Part shown: one piece after another, positions 1 to 5,828 of the stretch
Layout of the letters: every line of letters begins with the position of its first letter
How positions within the stretch are numbered: the stretch's first letter is position 1
Origin: Rhodospirillales bacterium
Lineage (GTDB): Bacteria; Pseudomonadota; Alphaproteobacteria; Rhodospirillales; Casp-alpha2
NCBI GenBank assembly: GCA_021775275.1
Contig: JAJFIE010000401.1
Location: 1 to 8,048, forward strand
Direction: 5' to 3'
Length of the DNA: 8,048 nt
Notes under the pieces: model-generated
What the model was told of the DNA's origin: nothing
Databases searched by the model: none
What the model saw: the letters and a program-made list of their open reading frames with translations, nothing else
Position numbers and translations under genes: made by a program

Positions 1-146
1 AGGAGTCCGCCAAAAACACCGGAAAACACTGAAAAACAGCCAAAAAGGAAAACATTCCGGCCACAACCGGACCTCCATGACCTAATGTCTTGAGCGGAAA
101 GGCAAAACCTCTTCTCTGTTTTAATTACGCAAAACGCTCAATTTTC

Positions 147-176
147 TTGACTTTTAGCTTAAAATATGTTTATTAT
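147..176 (+). promoter_or_regulatory. Sigma70-like promoter with no recognised gene downstream
   Basis: TTGACT at 147-152 matches the -35 consensus at 5 of 6 positions. TATTAT at 171-176 matches the -10 consensus at 5 of 6, with an 18-bp spacer that is AT-rich. Transcription would start near 183 and run rightward towards the 3' end of the helicase gene, which is on the opposite strand. No ORF with a ribosome binding site follows, so the product, if any, may be a small RNA or a very short peptide. Such AT-rich matches also occur by chance. Confidence 0.4.
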
Positions 177-366
177 CCTATGTCTGTTTTAGGCTCTTTT
201 CCATTGTGCATATCACCCTGAGCGAACCCGTAGCGATGTGGCTGCTGGCTAAGCGTATGGCCAGCTTACGACACGTTATTTTTAACTGATAAAACCGTCT
301 ATGGACGCTCTAAAACCGCTCATGTACCCGGTTCAGCCGTGTGCGGTGTTTGGCAGCAATGGCGTT

Positions 367-380
367 ACAAATGTCTACAT
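367..380 (+). repeat. Half-site copy of the 455-478 palindrome
   Basis: The 14-mer ACAAATGTCTACAT occurs here and again at 463-476, exactly 96 bp away in the same orientation. Here the matching left arm is missing (GGCGTTACA instead of ATGTAGACA), so this is a single arm plus core. An exact 14-mer recurring within a 100-bp interval is unlikely by chance and suggests either a second binding site for the same regulator or a remnant of a duplication. Confidence 0.5.
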
Positions 381-423
381 GATTATGGAAAATTCCGACC
401 TTAAGTCCTTGGAATCATTAAAG

Positions 424-435
424 ACCCGAACGGGT
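424..435 (-). terminator. Weak hairpin downstream of the helicase gene
   Basis: ACCCG and CGGGT form a 5-bp inverted repeat around AA. Read on the minus strand, the direction of the helicase transcript, the hairpin is followed by CTTTAAT, a short U-containing tail. It lies about 80 nt past the helicase stop codon. The stem is short, so termination here is only a possibility, and the larger inverted repeat at 455-478 is closer to the stop. Confidence 0.2.
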
Positions 436-454
436 AGGAAAAAGATATGTGAAC

Positions 455-478
455 AAATGTAGACAAATGTCTACATTT
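455..478. repeat. 24-bp perfect inverted repeat, operator or bidirectional terminator
   Basis: AAATGTAGACA (455-465) and TGTCTACATTT (468-478) are exact reverse complements around a central AA. As DNA this is a dyad of the size bound by small dimeric repressors. As RNA it could fold into a 10-bp stem with a 4-nt loop, flanked by A on one side and T on the other in both directions. It lies 35 nt past the helicase stop, and a rightward promoter sits at 147-176, so a bidirectional terminator between convergent transcripts fits the position. The right arm plus core recurs as a half-site at 367-380, which favours a protein-binding site. The symmetry is certain; the function is not. Confidence 0.6.
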
Positions 479-512
479 TAATGAAATCAATGGCTTATGG
501 TGTGGTCTGGCT

Positions 513-3503
513 TTAGTCGCTGTGGTCTGTCTCTTCACCTAAAAAACTCCCGACAATTCCCACCGCTTCCGCCAATCCGCACCGGGTGATTTCGACGCCT
601 TTGGGGAACGCATCCAGCAGGCGGCTCGGGACCGCCTTGTCGAGCATGACGAAGATGCCCCGGTCGCTCTGCCTGCGGATCAGGCGACCATAGGCCTGTT
701 TCAGTTTGAGCCGGGTGAGCATTTCGTCATAGGCGCGTTTGCCGAAGCGGTCGCGCCTTGCCCGGTGCAGGATATCCGGGCGCGGCCACGGCACCCGGTC
801 GAACACGATCAGGCGTAACGAGCGCCCCGGCACATCGACGCCGTCCCGCACCGCGTCGGTGCCCAAAAGACAGGAATCCTCCTCGGCGCGGAAGATATCG
901 ACCAGGGTGCCGGTATCCAGCGGGTCCACATGTTGCGCCAGCAGCGGGATGGAAAGTTTGTCCAGATCAGCGGCGATGCGCTGATGGACGCCCCGTAAAC
1001 GGTTGACGGCCGTGAACAGGCCCAGCCCGCCGCCGCCCGCTGCCTGAAACAGGGCCCGGTAGGCCGCCGCCACCTGATCCGGCGCATTGCGGCCCACGTC
1101 GCCCACAATCAGAACCCTGGTCGCGGCGCCGTAATCGAAGGGCGAGGGGAAGTGTTCCATCCGGGCGGGGGCCGCAAGATGGTTGGCCCCGGTGCGTTCA
1201 CGGGCCGATGCCCAGGGGTCCATGATGGCCGGCTCGTCATCCATGGGCGGTGGTCCCTCGCCACCGAACCCGTCATCGTCCGCCGCGTCTTCTTCGGGAT
1301 CGCGATCACGCAGGGTGGCTGACGTCACCACGACGCCGTGGGCAGGCTCCATGACCACGTCGGCGAAGGGTTCCATGGGATCAATCCAGTGCCGGTGCAG
1401 GCCCACATCGCGATCATCGCCGCCCCGGCGCTCGACACTGAACCAGTCCACGTAAACCGCCGGGGTTTCTTCATGCAGCGCGCGCAGCATGGCGATCCAC
1501 GCCCTGACGGCCATCAGGCCGCGCCGCTCAATGCTGCGAGCGACGGCGTCGATACGGTTGCGGGTTCCGCTGTCCAGACTGTCCGCGTCCCGGTCCATGA
1601 TGGCGAACAGGCCTTGTATCAGCGCGGTCATGGGCCGCATGAGGCGACCCAGATCCTGCTCAAGCTTGCCCGCCGCGTCGGCAAGGCCCGCGATGGCCGG
1701 CGTGGTTTCTGTCTCCAGTGAATAGGGGCTGTCTTCGCCCCGGTCCCGGGCATAGACCTGTTGGCGGACCAGCGCCAGAAATGCCTCAGTGCTGCCGTTG
1801 GGGGAGCCTCCGGCGATGCGTTGCAGCCATCCCGTTGCGGGCAGGGTTCGGGCGGCGCGCATGATCTCGTCAAGGGCCTTTTGTGCTTCGTCATCCCCGG
1901 CGATCAGATCATCGACCCGCGCTTTCAGTCCCCGTGAACGGGACCGGCTACCGGCTTCCGCGCCAATCAGCCAGCGACGCAATTCGGCAGTTTCCATGCC
2001 TGTCAGGTCGGCGGCGAAGGCGCTGTCGGCGGCGTCAAACAGGTGGTGACCTTCATCGAATACATAGCGTGTCGGTGCGCCGTCATCCGCGCCGTTTTCA
2101 CCACCTCCATTGCCACTCATGGCGGTCTGCACCATGACCAGCGCGTGGTTGGCGACAACGATGTCGGCCCGCCGGGCTTTACGCTGGCTGTGTTCGATAA
2201 AGCAGCGTTTGTAATGGGCGCAGGCCGAATAGGTGCATTCGCCCCGGGTGTCGGTCAGATCAATGGTCTGCCCCCGGCCCAGAAGATCGGTCAGCCATGA
2301 TGGAAAATCGCCACCGATCATATCGCCGTCCCGGCTGGCCAGCAGCCACCGCGCCATAAGCCCCAGCGGCACCGCCGCCGCGCCGCCGCCACCCTTGGTC
2401 CCGCCCCCACCGCCGCCACCCTTGGCCCCGCCCCCACCCCGGTCCGGAATGCGGCTGACGGCCTCTTCGAAGTTCAGCAGGCACAGATAGTTCTCGCGCC
2501 CCTTGCGAACCACGACGCGGGCGGCTTTTTCCTCGGCGAACGGGTACAGCCGGTCCAGTTCCGTATCAAGCTGGCGTTGCAGGTTCCGGGTGTAGGTGCT
2601 GATCCACACCGTGCCGCGATTTTTTTCCGCCCACACACTGGCCGGGGCGACGTAGCCCAGGGTCTTGCCAATGCCGGTACCGGCTTCGGCCACCACCACA
2701 TGGGGCTCGCCGGCTTTCTCACGGGGCAGGAAGGCGGCGGAAACGCTGGAGGCATAGGCGGCCTGCCCGGTGCGGTCCTCGGAATCCGCCCCCAGTAACT
2801 GAACCAGTCTGGCTCTGGCTTCCACGGGCTCCACAGGGCGATTTTCAGCTGGCGGTTCCGGTGCGCCTTCTTCCCATTCTTCGAGCAGGGACCAGATTTT
2901 CAGGCCGCTGTTCTGATTGGACGGAGCAGGCACGCCGCCGGTTCCAAAAACCCGGCCCACGGCGGCGAGCACGGTCTGCCCCCAGGTCCAGCCGCCCCGG
3001 CTCATGGCCCAGGCGGTGGCGATCACCGGGTCTTTCGTTGCGCCGGTATCGCGGATGTGAATGGTCAGTTCATCCAGCAGACAGGCCGCCGCACGGGGCA
3101 GCACCATGGCCTCGTCTTCATGGCTGACCGGGAGAGGCAGGTCGAGCGCCTGCGCCAGACCCCGTGGTGTTGGCAGGCAGAACGCCGCCGGGCGTACGAA
3201 GGCGAACAGTTCCAGCACGTCCAGTGCGTCAAACGGGCGGATGCCCAGCCGCCGCGCCAGCCCCCGGCCATGACAGACATAGGGCCAAACACAGGAACGG
3301 GTATCCGGCAACAGACGCGCCGCGATGGCGTCAGCGCTCAATAGTTCCACTTCGCCATCTTCGCTGATCCACACACTGCCCTGGGCCGTGGCCACAACAG
3401 ATGGCGCTTCCGGCAACCGGAGTGGGGGCAACTGAAGCACGGGTGGAGCCGTGGCCGACACATCGTCTGGTGCTTCTTGGTCATGATCAGGGGGACGGGA
3501 CAT
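513..3503 (-). CDS. dinG: DinG/XPD-family ATP-dependent DNA helicase with Fe-S cluster motif
   Basis: This predicts a superfamily 2 helicase of 996 residues. DinG-family enzymes unwind DNA 5' to 3' and resolve R-loops and other replication obstacles in the cytoplasm. Seen directly: Walker A AEAGTGIGKT (272-281), motif II DEGHH (483-487), TSAT (727-730), GTDAVRDGVDVPG (881-893) and motif VI QAYGRLIRR (from 936). Four cysteines at 341, 423, 428 and 434, spaced C-x4-C-x5-C for the last three, match the Fe-S cluster ligands of E. coli DinG. The frame is open to 3566, but ATG at 3503 is preferred because AGGAA lies 10 nt and GAG 5 nt upstream. The protein is much longer than E. coli DinG (about 716 residues): it has about 250 extra N-terminal residues that resemble a decayed exonuclease fold, a Gly-rich insert (356-374) and an acidic insert (732-769). 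Family is confident; the exact substrate is unknown. Confidence 0.93.
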   Translation of the reverse strand: MSRPPDHDQEAPDDVSATAPPVLQLPPLRLPEAPSVVATAQGSVWISEDGEVELLSADAIAARLLPDTRSCVWPYVCHGRGLARRLGIRPFDALDVLELFAFVRPAAFCLPTPRGLAQALDLPLPVSHEDEAMVLPRAAACLLDELTIHIRDTGATKDPVIATAWAMSRGGWTWGQTVLAAVGRVFGTGGVPAPSNQNSGLKIWSLLEEWEEGAPEPPAENRPVEPVEARARLVQLLGADSEDRTGQAAYASSVSAAFLPREKAGEPHVVVAEAGTGIGKTLGYVAPASVWAEKNRGTVWISTYTRNLQRQLDTELDRLYPFAEEKAARVVVRKGRENYLCLLNFEEAVSRIPDRGGGGAKGGGGGGGTKGGGGAAAVPLGLMARWLLASRDGDMIGGDFPSWLTDLLGRGQTIDLTDTRGECTYSACAHYKRCFIEHSQRKARRADIVVANHALVMVQTAMSGNGGGENGADDGAPTRYVFDEGHHLFDAADSAFAADLTGMETAELRRWLIGAEAGSRSRSRGLKARVDDLIAGDDEAQKALDEIMRAARTLPATGWLQRIAGGSPNGSTEAFLALVRQQVYARDRGEDSPYSLETETTPAIAGLADAAGKLEQDLGRLMRPMTALIQGLFAIMDRDADSLDSGTRNRIDAVARSIERRGLMAVRAWIAMLRALHEETPAVYVDWFSVERRGGDDRDVGLHRHWIDPMEPFADVVMEPAHGVVVTSATLRDRDPEEDAADDDGFGGEGPPPMDDEPAIMDPWASARERTGANHLAAPARMEHFPSPFDYGAATRVLIVGDVGRNAPDQVAAAYRALFQAAGGGGLGLFTAVNRLRGVHQRIAADLDKLSIPLLAQHVDPLDTGTLVDIFRAEEDSCLLGTDAVRDGVDVPGRSLRLIVFDRVPWPRPDILHRARRDRFGKRAYDEMLTRLKLKQAYGRLIRRQSDRGIFVMLDKAVPSRLLDAFPKGVEITRCGLAEAVGIVGSFLGEETDHSD
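2383..2436 (-). repeat. Two 27-bp tandem repeats encoding a Gly-rich insert
   Basis: Units 2383-2409 and 2410-2436 are identical except for one base (T at 2399, C at 2426). In the helicase frame each unit encodes nine residues of the pattern GGG(A/T)KGGGG, giving a flexible, basic, Gly-rich linker at residues 356-374. The insert falls between the first Fe-S cysteine (341) and the remaining three (423, 428, 434). Because the unit length is a multiple of three, gain or loss of a unit would keep the frame open. Confidence 0.85.
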
Positions 3504-3768
3504 AATAACTCTATTCCTATCCCGTTGGCCCGGCAGCGTCACGCCTGTCCGTGCGGCAGCATACAAAATTCATAAAATAACTGTCCCTGATAGCAAACGG
3601 GTCTTGTACAATGATGTTTAATCAGTGCGATACGGTAAAAAATCGAAGATAAGTTTTGTAATGCTTGATCGCCCGGCGAATTGCGCGTATCGACTGCGCC
3701 GGTGGTGTCTTGTGTGACGGGTGCCGAGAGCCAGAGCTTAACTAGAAGCTGATAAAGACGAGGGCAAC
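3504..3768. other. Divergent intergenic region between the helicase and the small gene
   Basis: This 265-bp region separates two divergently transcribed genes, so promoters for both should lie here. A weak minus-strand pair is visible at 3569-3596. I found no convincing -35/-10 pair for the plus-strand gene. CCGGCG (3673-3678) and CGCCGG (3697-3702) form a 6-bp inverted repeat with an 18-nt loop that could lie in the leader of the small gene. No ORF here has supporting signals. Confidence 0.5.
3569..3596 (-). promoter_or_regulatory. Possible promoter of the helicase gene
   Basis: On the minus strand TTGCTA (3591-3596) and TATGAA (3569-3574) are spaced by 16 bp and match the -35 and -10 consensus at 4 of 6 positions each. 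Transcription would start near 3562, about 60 nt before the chosen ATG at 3503. The pair is weak and was found by eye. If it is correct, it would rule out the longer 3566 start, because that codon would sit at the transcription start. Confidence 0.3.
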
Positions 3769-3984
3769 GTGTTCCGCAAATCAAAATCTGGCGCACAAGT
3801 TAAGGCTGGTGACCGCTTCGTTAAATCCGACGATTCAACGATCGTGTGGGTTGTCACGGGCGAAGGCAGCGGTGTAACGCCCATTCCGCATTATCAGGTG
3901 GTGCAGGAAGACCGCCAGACCCGGCGTCGGACCCTGTCCGAACAAACCCTGCTTGATCGGGACTTCTATCGTCGAATCGATTGA
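3769..3984 (+). CDS. Small conserved-looking hypothetical protein, 71 residues
   Basis: I do not recognise a named family. The frame starts with GTG at 3769, preceded by GAGGG at 3760-3764 with a 4-nt gap, and ends with TGA. The product is basic and hydrophilic, with no signal peptide, membrane segment or cysteine. It opens with a Lys-rich stretch (MFRKSKSGAQVKAGDRFVK), then alternating beta-like strands (IVWVVTGEG, then a Pro-His segment IPHYQVVQED around residues 43-52), then a charged C-terminus ending DFYRRID. The pattern 'GDRF...VW.V...IPHYQ' is reminiscent of small one-domain alphaproteobacterial hypothetical proteins with an SH3-like barrel, but that is inference. It is divergent from the helicase and 172 nt upstream of dppA, so co-transcription with dppA cannot be excluded. 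That it is a real gene is supported by the Shine-Dalgarno and the protein-like composition. Confidence 0.65.
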   Translation: MFRKSKSGAQVKAGDRFVKSDDSTIVWVVTGEGSGVTPIPHYQVVQEDRQTRRRTLSEQTLLDRDFYRRID

Positions 3985-4012
3985 ATTCGTTGACAATCTG
4001 AACACCCGGTGT

Positions 4013-4036
4013 CGTGGCGGTTTTCACCGAGCCGTG
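4013..4036 (+). terminator. Possible hairpin after the small gene
   Basis: CGTGGCGGT (4013-4021) pairs with ACCGAGCCGTG (4026-4036) around a TTTC loop, giving about nine base pairs with a 2-nt bulge and two G-T wobbles. It starts 29 nt after the small gene's stop codon. No clean T-run follows directly, so it may be a weak terminator or a transcript-end stabiliser between the small gene and dppA. Confidence 0.25.
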
Positions 4037-4098
4037 AACGGGTTTCCGACTTTTCCGTTTGACCAGCCGACCGGTTAGGTCAACTATTAGTGGTCCGA

Positions 4099-4126
4099 TA
4101 TGATCGGCGAAGCCGGGGTAACCGGC
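4099..4126 (+). promoter_or_regulatory. Candidate -10 element and leader hairpin upstream of dppA
   Basis: TATGAT at 4099-4104 matches the -10 consensus at 5 of 6 positions, but no good -35 lies 16-18 bp upstream (TTAGGT at 4075-4080 is the best). Just after it, GCCGG (4112-4116) and CCGGC (4122-4126) form a 5-bp GC hairpin with a GGTAA loop, which would fall at the start of the dppA leader, about 30 nt before the start codon. An alternative -35-like TTGACC at 4059-4064 has only a poor -10 partner. The promoter of the dpp operon probably lies in this interval, but its exact position is uncertain. Confidence 0.3.
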
Positions 4127-4156
4127 GTTAACAGAAAAAAACTCAGGGAGGACATG

Positions 4157-5755
4157 ATGAAAACCAAATTACTTGGTGTGGCGGCTGGTATTGCTGCTGC
4201 GGCGGTGATCGCCGTTTCCGCGCCCAGTGAGGCCGCGGTAAAAACATTTGTATTCTGCTCGGAAGGCAGCCCCGGGGGCTTCAATCCAAGCCTTCACTCC
4301 GCAGGCACGGACTTCGATGCCTCGGCGCAGACAATCAACAACCGGCTGGCTGAATTTGAACCCGGCACGACCAAGGTCGTTCCCGGACTGGCCGAGTCAT
4401 GGACAGCCTCGGATGATGGGTTGAGCTATACCTTCCACCTCCGTAAGGGCGTCAAATGGCATAGCAATGATCAGTTCACCCCGACGCGTGATTTCAACGC
4501 CGATGATGTTTTGTTCAGCTTTAACCGGCAGTGGAAGGAAGACCACCCCTACAATCCGGTTTCCGGCGGCAAGTATCTGTATTTCGGCTGGATGGACATG
4601 GGCACGGCGCTCAGTTCCATCGAAAAGATCGACGATTACACGGTAAAAATGACACTGAATGCGCCGGACGCACCGTTTGTATCCAATCTGGCCATGGACT
4701 TCGCGTCGATCCTGTCGGCTGAGTATGCCGACAAGATGGCCGCCGCAGGCACCATGGAAACGGTGGACGATGCCCCGATCGGAACGGGACCGTTTGAATT
4801 CGTGTCCTACAAGAAAGATGCGGTCATCCGCTACAAGGCTTTTGATCAGTATTGGGAAGGCCGTCCGAAAATCGATAAGCTGGTTTTCGCAATCACTGTT
4901 GACAAATCCGTCGCCTGGCAGAAAGTACAGGCTGGCGAATGCCATATGATGCCTTATCCAAATCCGGCCGACCTTGAGGCCATGTCAAAGAACCCGGATA
5001 TCAACCTGTTGAGTCAGGAAGGCCTGAACGTCGGTTATCTTGGTTTTAACGCAGAGCGTGCTCCTTTCGATGATGTGCGCGTACGTCAGGCGCTGAGCAT
5101 GGCCATCAACAAACAGGCTATTCTTGACGTCGTATTCAAGGGTGCAGGCTCCGCTGCCAAAAACCCGATCCCGCCGACCATGTGGTCCTATAACGACGAT
5201 GTCGTCGATTATCCCTACGATCCGGCGGCGGCAAAGGCGCTACTCGCAGAGGCTGGCGTTAACGGCCTGAAGACGAATATCTGGGCCATGCCGGTTGCCC
5301 GTCCGTACAACCCGAATGCGCGTCGTATGGCCGAACTTATTCAGGCGGACTGGGCTAAAATCGGGGTTGACGCGGAAATCGTTTCCTACGAGTGGGGCGA
5401 ATACCGCGAGCGTATCCGCGCCGGTGAACATGATACCGCCCTGTTGGGCTGGACCGGCGATAATGGCGATCCTGACAACTTCATGTTCGTGCTGCTTGGG
5501 TGTGAAGCCGCCAAATCCAACGTGGCGCGCTGGTGCAATACGCGGTTTGACGGCCTGCTTCGCGCCGCAAAGAAAACCTCAGACCCGGCAGAACGCACAG
5601 CGCTTTATGAACAAGCTCAGCTTGTCTTCAAGCGAGAAGCGCCTTGGTTTACCGTTGCACACTCGGTTCAGTTCCGGCCGGTGCGCAAAGAGGTGGTTGG
5701 TTTCAAAATCCATCCGCTTGGAAGCCATATCTTCAAGTATGTGGACCTGAAATAA
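4157..5755 (+). CDS. dppA: Periplasmic dipeptide-binding protein DppA
   Basis: This is the substrate-binding protein of a dipeptide ABC importer, 532 residues, close in length to E. coli DppA (535). The first 26 residues ([20 protein letters not shown] then SAPSEA) form a signal peptide with likely cleavage at SEA-A, so the protein is exported to the periplasm. The mature start [17 protein letters not shown] is very like that of E. coli DppA. Four cysteines (34, 262, 449, 460) match those forming its two disulfides. Arg382 in RPYNPNARR and Asp435 in [10 protein letters not shown], 53 residues apart as in E. coli, match the residues that bind the carboxyl and amino ends of the dipeptide. ATG at 4157 is chosen because GGGAGG (4146-4151) lies 5 nt upstream; ATG at 4154 is also possible. 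It is the first gene of the operon and is followed by a strong hairpin. E. coli DppA also binds haem and signals for chemotaxis; whether that holds here is unknown. Confidence 0.95.
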   Translation: MKTKLLGVAAGIAAAAVIAVSAPSEAAVKTFVFCSEGSPGGFNPSLHSAGTDFDASAQTINNRLAEFEPGTTKVVPGLAESWTASDDGLSYTFHLRKGVKWHSNDQFTPTRDFNADDVLFSFNRQWKEDHPYNPVSGGKYLYFGWMDMGTALSSIEKIDDYTVKMTLNAPDAPFVSNLAMDFASILSAEYADKMAAAGTMETVDDAPIGTGPFEFVSYKKDAVIRYKAFDQYWEGRPKIDKLVFAITVDKSVAWQKVQAGECHMMPYPNPADLEAMSKNPDINLLSQEGLNVGYLGFNAERAPFDDVRVRQALSMAINKQAILDVVFKGAGSAAKNPIPPTMWSYNDDVVDYPYDPAAAKALLAEAGVNGLKTNIWAMPVARPYNPNARRMAELIQADWAKIGVDAEIVSYEWGEYRERIRAGEHDTALLGWTGDNGDPDNFMFVLLGCEAAKSNVARWCNTRFDGLLRAAKKTSDPAERTALYEQAQLVFKREAPWFTVAHSVQFRPVRKEVVGFKIHPLGSHIFKYVDLK

Positions 5756-5775
5756 GGGTCTGACGTAAAACCTGA

Positions 5776-5810
5776 TTGGCGGGAGGGGAACCTCCCGCCA
5801 ACGTTCTTTT
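5776..5810 (+). terminator. Strong intra-operon hairpin with T-rich tail between dppA and dppB
   Basis: TTGGCGGGAGG (5776-5786) and CCTCCCGCCAA (5791-5801) form a perfect 11-bp GC-rich stem with a GGAA tetraloop of the stable GNRA type. CGTTCTTTT follows. This has the shape of a Rho-independent terminator, 20 nt after the dppA stop and 18 nt after it ends before dppB. In binding-protein operons such hairpins usually cause partial termination and protect the 3' end of the upstream mRNA, so dppA would be made in excess over the membrane genes. That role is inferred. Confidence 0.85.
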
Positions 5811-5828
5811 GACCCAGGTGCTTGAACG

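Larger units (their letters stand above)
1..512. other. Intergenic region without a convincing complete gene
   Basis: This AT-richer stretch downstream of the helicase holds no long reading frame on either strand. Two plus-strand frames are open from the left edge, one to a TGA at 91-93 (Lys/Pro-rich) and one to a TAA at 82-84, so the tail of a gene entering from the left is possible but not decidable. A plus-strand frame at 322-462 would encode 46 residues (starting MYPVQPCAVF) but lacks a Shine-Dalgarno sequence. The region also carries phased A-tracts (12-52), a promoter-like pair (147-176), an 8-bp direct repeat TAAAACCG at 290-297 and 311-318 (21 bp apart, about two helical turns), a small inverted repeat (424-435) and a 24-bp perfect inverted repeat (455-478). 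I see no tRNA or rRNA. Confidence 0.6.

Noticed and set aside
1..78. Minus-strand gene start at ATG 76-78 or 53-55 running off the left edge, with a hydrophobic N-terminus.
   Set aside because: The hydrophobicity follows from T-runs opposite the A-tracts, and neither start has a well-placed ribosome binding site.
1..93. Plus-strand partial gene ending at TGA 91-93 (Lys/Pro-rich tail) or at TAA 82-84.
   Set aside because: Two frames are equally open over fewer than 31 codons, and neither tail matches a family I know. The left flank is needed.
322..462. 46-codon plus-strand ORF.
   Set aside because: It has no Shine-Dalgarno before the ATG, no recognisable motif, and a length expected by chance in AT-rich DNA. 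It is kept only as part of the small-transcript finding.
451..465. Possible alphaproteobacterial LexA box (GAAC-N7-GAAC type) near GAACAAATGTAGACA.
   Set aside because: The second half reads GACA and the site lies downstream of the helicase gene, not in its promoter.
3504..3566. Longer helicase start at 3566 (21 extra residues, starting MYAAARTGVT).
   Set aside because: ATG at 3503 has a Shine-Dalgarno-like AGGAA and GAG just upstream, and the possible promoter at 3569-3596 would place the transcript start at the longer start codon.
3990..4018. Promoter with the -35 consensus TTGACA at 3990-3995.
   Set aside because: The -35 match is perfect, but the sequence 16-18 bp downstream (around CGTGGC) has no resemblance to a -10 element.
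4100..4156. Longer dppA start at 4100.
   Set aside because: It would put 19 charged residues before the signal peptide, while GGGAGG sits directly before ATG 4154/4157 and the signal peptide starts cleanly there.
4397..4945. Long minus-strand frame (182 codons) opposite dppA.
   Set aside because: It is antisense to a strongly supported gene, and its translation shows no coherent domain. It is a shadow of dppA codon usage.
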